Source: Lycium barbarum
Taxonomy: Eukaryota > Streptophyta > Magnoliopsida > Solanales > Solanaceae
Direction of reading: 5' to 3'
Length of the DNA: 64,000 nucleotides
Assembly (NCBI RefSeq): GCF_019175385.1
Contig: NC_083341.1
Span: 89,554,321 to 89,618,320, forward strand
In this document: in pieces, positions 59,958 through 64,000 of the stretch
Position numbering within the stretch: the first letter of the stretch is position 1
Layout: each line of letters opens with the position of its first letter
Position numbers and translations under genes: made by a program
Notes under the pieces: model-generated
What the model was told of the DNA's origin: nothing
Database searches by the model: none
What the model saw: only the letters and a program-made list of their open reading frames with translations

Positions 59958-60156
59958 TGATGGTTACCCAGACACAGGTTAGCGATGATGATTTATGTGA
60001 TACGCTGATGTATGCACTATGATGATACATGTACTATGATTATGTATATGATATGTGTATGAAATGTAGCCACTTTTAAAAGTTACGCAGGTTGTATCTT
60101 CACCTTATGACTTATGATTTCTCTATCATGTTCATTTCATTCATGCCTTACATACT

Positions 60157-60213
60157 CAATACAATATTCGTACTGACGTCCGTTTTCTTTGGATGTTGTG
60201 TTCATGCCCATAG
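60157..60213 (+). promoter_or_regulatory. Three-hairpin LTR module, LTR L
   Basis: CAATAC/GTACTG (one mismatch), CGTCC/GGATG as in F, and a weakened third stem. Confidence 0.5.
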
Positions 60214-60627
60214 GTAGGCAGACAGATGGTATAGATCCATAGGAGCCATTAGAAGATTTGCAAGAGCACTCCATTATTTCGGAGGTGCTATTTGGTTAAT
60301 TCTTTTGTGTATATATAGGTATATGTATTTTGGGCACGACGGGGTCTTGTCCCGTCCATATGTCTAGTACTCCAGTAGAGGCTCGTAGATACGCATGTGT
60401 GGGTAGTATGGTCTCACGATGTTACTATTGTATATATGTATTATTTTTATAGCCGAAGGGCTTATGTATATTAAAGTAATTATGTTTCCAAATGAAAAAT
60501 GGTTTTCCTATGACTATGAGTATATGAATATTAAAGAAGTGTATAATGAGTATGACGAGTAATAGAATGAGTGGTGCTCGGTAGTTATCCCCAGCTACCC
60601 GTCATGGCCCCTAGTCGGGTCGTGACA

Positions 60628-61928
60628 CCAACGCAAAGGCATAAGAAAGAAAGTGCGCTCGAACTTTAATTTGAGAGATGAACCCTCCAATTCGGAAGGG
60701 GAAAAATCAGGATCTGAGTGCGCAGAAGTTATACTACCATCGAAGGTCAGAGGGGCCCCTACGCAAGGTACATTGACAAGGCCATCTAAACCCCCAGCCA
60801 TGACACCATGCAGGTCCGAGTCGGAACCCGCCCAGTCTGAAGAGGGGGGCTCGGATGCGGAAGCACCAAGTAGGGGGGCAACACAACAAATTGATCAAGA
60901 AAGTGGCTCAGAAGAGCCAAGTGCTAGTAATACTCCGGATGATGGTACACCGCCAGTGGTTCGTAAATTAGACGTCCGAACCTAACGACCGGAGGAAGAA
61001 ACACTCTGATTCTCGGTAAAAAGGTCAAAGGAATTGTATGATCAATGGATAGCCGGTACAAAAACTGGGGGAAAGCCGCAGAGGAAAATATTCGAGGAGC
61101 GGCGACTGATTTTTGATGGTGTCTAGGAACATCCAAAGATGGATGAGACCGTCAAGATGTGTAAGCTGGATGGCTTCACTCACGAACCAGGAGAGTATGC
61201 TCCGTACATTGTGAGGGAATTCTATGCGTCATATGGGGTTGTGTTGCTGTCTATGAAGAAGCCGAGTCACGTTTGGCATCAAATACCTATATTGGAGAAT
61301 GTGACAATTTGGAACTCCCATGTTGATATTTCCTCCAAGGCCATCAACAGAGTTCTATTTGGCAATGATTTTATGGCACCTACCGATATGAGCCTGTATC
61401 TAGACAAGAGGGATAGGAAAGACAGGAATGTGTGTGGAAATGGACTGCCGCTACTATCACCTCTGAGCCACACAAGCAAAAATGGACAAATGATAGAAAA
61501 GTAAAAATTGGTAAGAGTTGCTTGTTGGCGGAAGCTATGTTTTGGTGACTTAGGAGCAGACCACACCCGGTGGGGAGTCTATTTCATTGAGGAGTGAGTT
61601 GGAGAGGATGAAGAAGGAGCTTGAGGCGCTCAAAGTGCAAGGTATGGTAGCCGCACCTGTGCCATCACCACGTGCCACTTTGCCAAGTACAATTAAGGTG
61701 TTGGATCTGCTGGAATCTAAGAAGGAGGCGGAGGATGCCGAGCCCCTTGTACGGGACATAGGCAAGAGGGCCCGTGAGACATCTGAGGACCCCGAGGAGT
61801 TGTCTTAGATGTTGAAGAACAAGGAGGAAAGGGAGATACAACAGGCCATCTTTCAGTCCTTAGTTGAGCCACAACGCCGATCAGGCGAATCCATTAGCAA
61901 GCCGCCTGAAGAGGCAGGCCAGTCATGA
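60628..61928 (+). pseudogene. Broken ORF with 'putative plant transposon protein' (Transposase_32-like) domain
   Basis: One reading frame runs from the end of L through an acidic Ser/Glu/Pro-rich N-terminus (about 60650-60985, SNFNLRDEPSN). Stops lie at 60983-60985 and near 61013 and 61123. Then comes a domain (61139-61460) with VREFYASYGVV, SSKAINRVLFG and PTDMSLYL, which resembles the plant-specific Transposase_32 family often found in Athila-like elements. After a frameshift near 61510-61580 follows a Lys/Glu coiled coil (ELERMKKELEAL, 61587-61808), a stop, and a short tail to a TGA at 61926-61928. The role of this protein is not established. The upstream part, with pol, is missing. Confidence 0.65.
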
Positions 61929-63444
61929 GATACACACAGCGCCTAGGGCGCCTAAGTACAACCTCTTTCCCTTGTTCTTATACTTGATGCACTAGGGACA
62001 GTGCTTGACTTTTCTATTGGGGGTGGGAGTGTTAGTATTGTTGTATTGTAAATATATGTTTAGGAACCCCTTCGGCTTTTCTTTGCCAGAGTTCTTTTCG
62101 TGAGGGGCTTTGTTTTTGTTGAAACTGGCATGTTTAGGTTGTTGCTTAGGTTGAATAGAGTAGTTTTGGCATATTGTTATGGTTTGTGAAATTTTGGACC
62201 CCTCGAAAATTTGAAAAATGCATACTTAGAAGAGTTATTTGTTGACATGATTGATTCTTTATATGACATTATGACTATTGGGGTATAGTGTGTGATGAAT
62301 GACTACTTAGGAGGTCACAAGTGTAAACATAATTGTCCTTATGCCAATGTGCTTGTGAATTGTTAGTGGGTTCAGTTTACGCATGTATAATCTAGAACTT
62401 GTCCGGTTGGTCTTGTTTGAAATTCGAAAGTTGTTTGGTTGTGAGATGATCTTAGGCTTTCTTTGCGTAAATAGTAACTTTGCCTAAATAAGCCTTAACC
62501 AAAATTTCAAATATCCCTTTTTGAGTGTTTTTACCTTTTTCTTGGCTAGCCAATTATGAAACCTTACCCTTTGTGCAATTAACCCATCTTCACACTCATT
62601 CCCTCCTTGATGCTACAAGATAGATGAGGCAAAATGCCTAAGTTGGGGGTGAATTAAATGTGGAGTAGATGTTAAAAACATAAGCTGGGGATGGTGGAGT
62701 TTGCTAGTGGAGATCCGATTTGGTAATTGCATATTAAAAAAAAGAGAAAAAAATCAAAAAATTGTAACATAAAAAGATTTGTAAGTTGGTTAGGAATAAA
62801 ACCACATCGAAGTCGAAAACTCGAAAGAAAATAAAGGGCTTGGAAAGAAAGGAGGTGAATTAAGGTGAAGAGACGTTGTAGTGTTCAAGGAGGTTGAGTC
62901 ACAATATCCAAAAAGTATCCTACCCTCCTCTAAGCCTACATTACAAGCCAAAACAAGTCCTAATGTGATCACAACCGAACAAGCCTAGGATGAAAACACA
63001 GAAAATAAGGGCAAGCCTATGGTGTTTGCATGTGTAGATATGAATTTCTTTATGAGTGTGAGTGTTTTTCTCTTCTCTTTCGTCTTCGTCCCATTATTGT
63101 TGTATATATGTGTGTTGGGACATCCTTTGGCCTGTGTGAGGGCATAAGGATGAGAATTGAGCAAAATAAAGTGACCGCCTAAAGTAGCGTTTGTGTGCAT
63201 CATAATAAGTTCGATAATGTAATGTCATGCATTGAGATTCATTGTTAGACATAGTGTTCTTGGGTTGTGTATATGGTTTGAAAATCAAAAAATGGTGTGG
63301 TTCTTGGAAGAAAAACATGTGTGTCGGTAGTTGAGAGTCAAAACTAATGTAGACATTCTTACTCTATGATATCTAGGTGTTAGATTGAGTCATTGTGTTG
63401 TATGGCTTGCTTGAGGACAAGCAAATAATTTAAGTTGGGGATGT
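61929..63444 (+). mobile_element. 3' non-coding region of element K with hairpin and purine tract
   Basis: This is 1.5 kb of T/G-rich sequence without domains. GGACAGTGCTTGACTT..TTGGGGGTGGG near 61995-62030 is typical of the 3' part of Athila/Tat elements. The region ends with the hairpin at 63407-63424 and the purine tract at 63432-63441. Poly-A-rich and repeated GGGGG patches occur; nothing coding is visible. Confidence 0.75.
63407..63441 (+). promoter_or_regulatory. AGGA hairpin and polypurine tract of element K
   Basis: Perfect 7-bp stem TTGCTTG/CAAGCAA with tetraloop AGGA (63407-63424), then AAGTTGGGGA (63432-63441) as the purine tract, just before the 3' LTR. The layout and loop sequence equal those of the Tekay-like elements, although the stems differ. 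Confidence 0.72.
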
Positions 63445-64000
63445 TGATGTGCCCGCATGTTATGGCACATCCAAGGCCTTTTTACGAGAAGTTTTACTTA
63501 TTTTTAAGCAAGTTAGTGTTTATTTAATGTGTTTTAGTGCTTTTCAGGTAATGGAGCAGATTTAGAATGAAAACAGTTAAAGTGCAGAAGTTGGCCGTAA
63601 ACTCAATATACGAACCGTATTCCATGGGCGTATTTAAAGATAAGCAGAACTAGAAGGGCGTGCTGAGTAGATGGTGAAATACAAACAACTTTTACGGACC
63701 GTATTCCACTTTACGGTACGTATTTCAAAGCGTATTTAATCATTTAGATATTTGGCAGTAAGTTGAAGTTTTGCAAAGTGAAAGACGATCATGCAGAAGA
63801 TGGACCGTAAATCAAAATACGGTCCGTATTTGAGGAGGTTGCAAGTGCTCATGTCTTGAAGGAAACCCTGAGCGTAAACTGGTTTACGGTCCGTATTGTG
63901 ATATATGGATCGTATTTTGTATCGACGGGGACCAAAGTGTAAATCCGTAACATTGACGTTTTCAAAACCTATAAATAGCCATTGTAAGGTTTTAATTGTT
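63445..64000 (+). mobile_element. 3' LTR of element K (cut by the window end)
   Basis: Begins TGATGTGCCCGCATG and matches 46970-47345, then 57270-57450. It lacks the second arm of the foldback. Palindromes of the ACGGNCCGT type occur at 63605-63835, and the TATA box is at 63969-63976. Confidence 0.87.

Larger units (their letters stand above)
58690..60627 (+). mobile_element. 5'-truncated LTR L (F-related) inside element K
   Basis: From about 58690 the sequence follows the second half of LTR F (compare 20945 on: a GAACTAGAGTTTTTGCTCAAGT-like block, and TAAGGTAAG after CCTA.ACATC). It ends CGGGTCGTGACA at 60627, as F does. About the first 650 bp are missing, and no target duplication is visible. 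It carries a three-unit tandem repeat (59797-59957), the three-hairpin module (60157-60213) and GGGTC-type end motifs. The left boundary is approximate. Confidence 0.75.

Noticed and set aside
58690..60627. Complete solo LTR for L
   Set aside because: The first ~650 bp expected from F are missing and I cannot find a 5-bp duplication, so it is called a truncated LTR.
61279..61808. Minus-strand ORFs opposite the K ORF (61279-61566, 61550-61765)
   Set aside because: They are shadows of the plus-strand frame that carries the recognisable domain and coiled coil.

Overview
This window is a block of plant heterochromatin made almost entirely of LTR retrotransposons inserted into one another. I find no host gene, tRNA, rRNA or bacterial feature. 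The Tekay/Del-type Ty3 coding remains, a Tork/Tnt1-like Ty1-copia, an Athila/Tat-like element, tRNA-iMet primer sites and 2-3 kb LTRs point to an angiosperm. A eudicot is likely and Solanaceae is my best guess, from the style of the repeats only.

Layout. Element A is a Ty3-derived element with no coding capacity (LARD type), minus strand. It is arranged in tandem as internal (1-3234), LTR (3235-6400), internal (6401-13382), LTR (13383-16568). A 3.1 kb solo LTR (B, 8535-11657) sits in its second internal copy. A lies inside the gag region of a decayed plus-strand Ty3 chromovirus, F (coding remains 16569-20081, 3' LTR 20294-22854). F interrupts the left LTR of a minus-strand non-coding element, C (left LTR remnant 22855-24429, internal 24430-29565, right LTR from 29566 to 45377 with an insertion). 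C also holds solo LTR G (24546-26659) and a Ty1-copia, H (30693-44794). H is itself split by a complete non-coding element, E (35009-44324). After an unassigned stretch (45378-46969) comes a plus-strand Athila/Tat-like element, K (46970 to beyond the window end). Its left LTR carries a minus-strand Ty3 chromovirus, D (47419-57154). K's interior carries a 5'-truncated LTR (L) and a broken ORF resembling the 'putative plant transposon protein' domain. Exact 5-bp target duplications support B, D, E and G, and a decayed one supports H. Maximum depth is C > F > A > B.

How the parts relate. D and F supply recognisable gag-pol. A, C and E have LTRs, primer sites and purine tracts but no proteins, so they probably moved using enzymes of D/F-like relatives. 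They share cis-acting RNA-like structures with D and F. These are (i) a 36-nt hairpin 43-46 nt downstream of the primer site, with covarying stem pairs and, in A and D, 6-nt palindromes in the loop, resembling a retroviral dimerisation signal; (ii) a stem with an AGGA loop just before the polypurine tract, also present in the unrelated K; and (iii) a three-hairpin module inside nearly every Tekay-like LTR, with compensatory changes. These are the most interesting signals here. All comparisons were made by eye, and no alignment or folding program was run.
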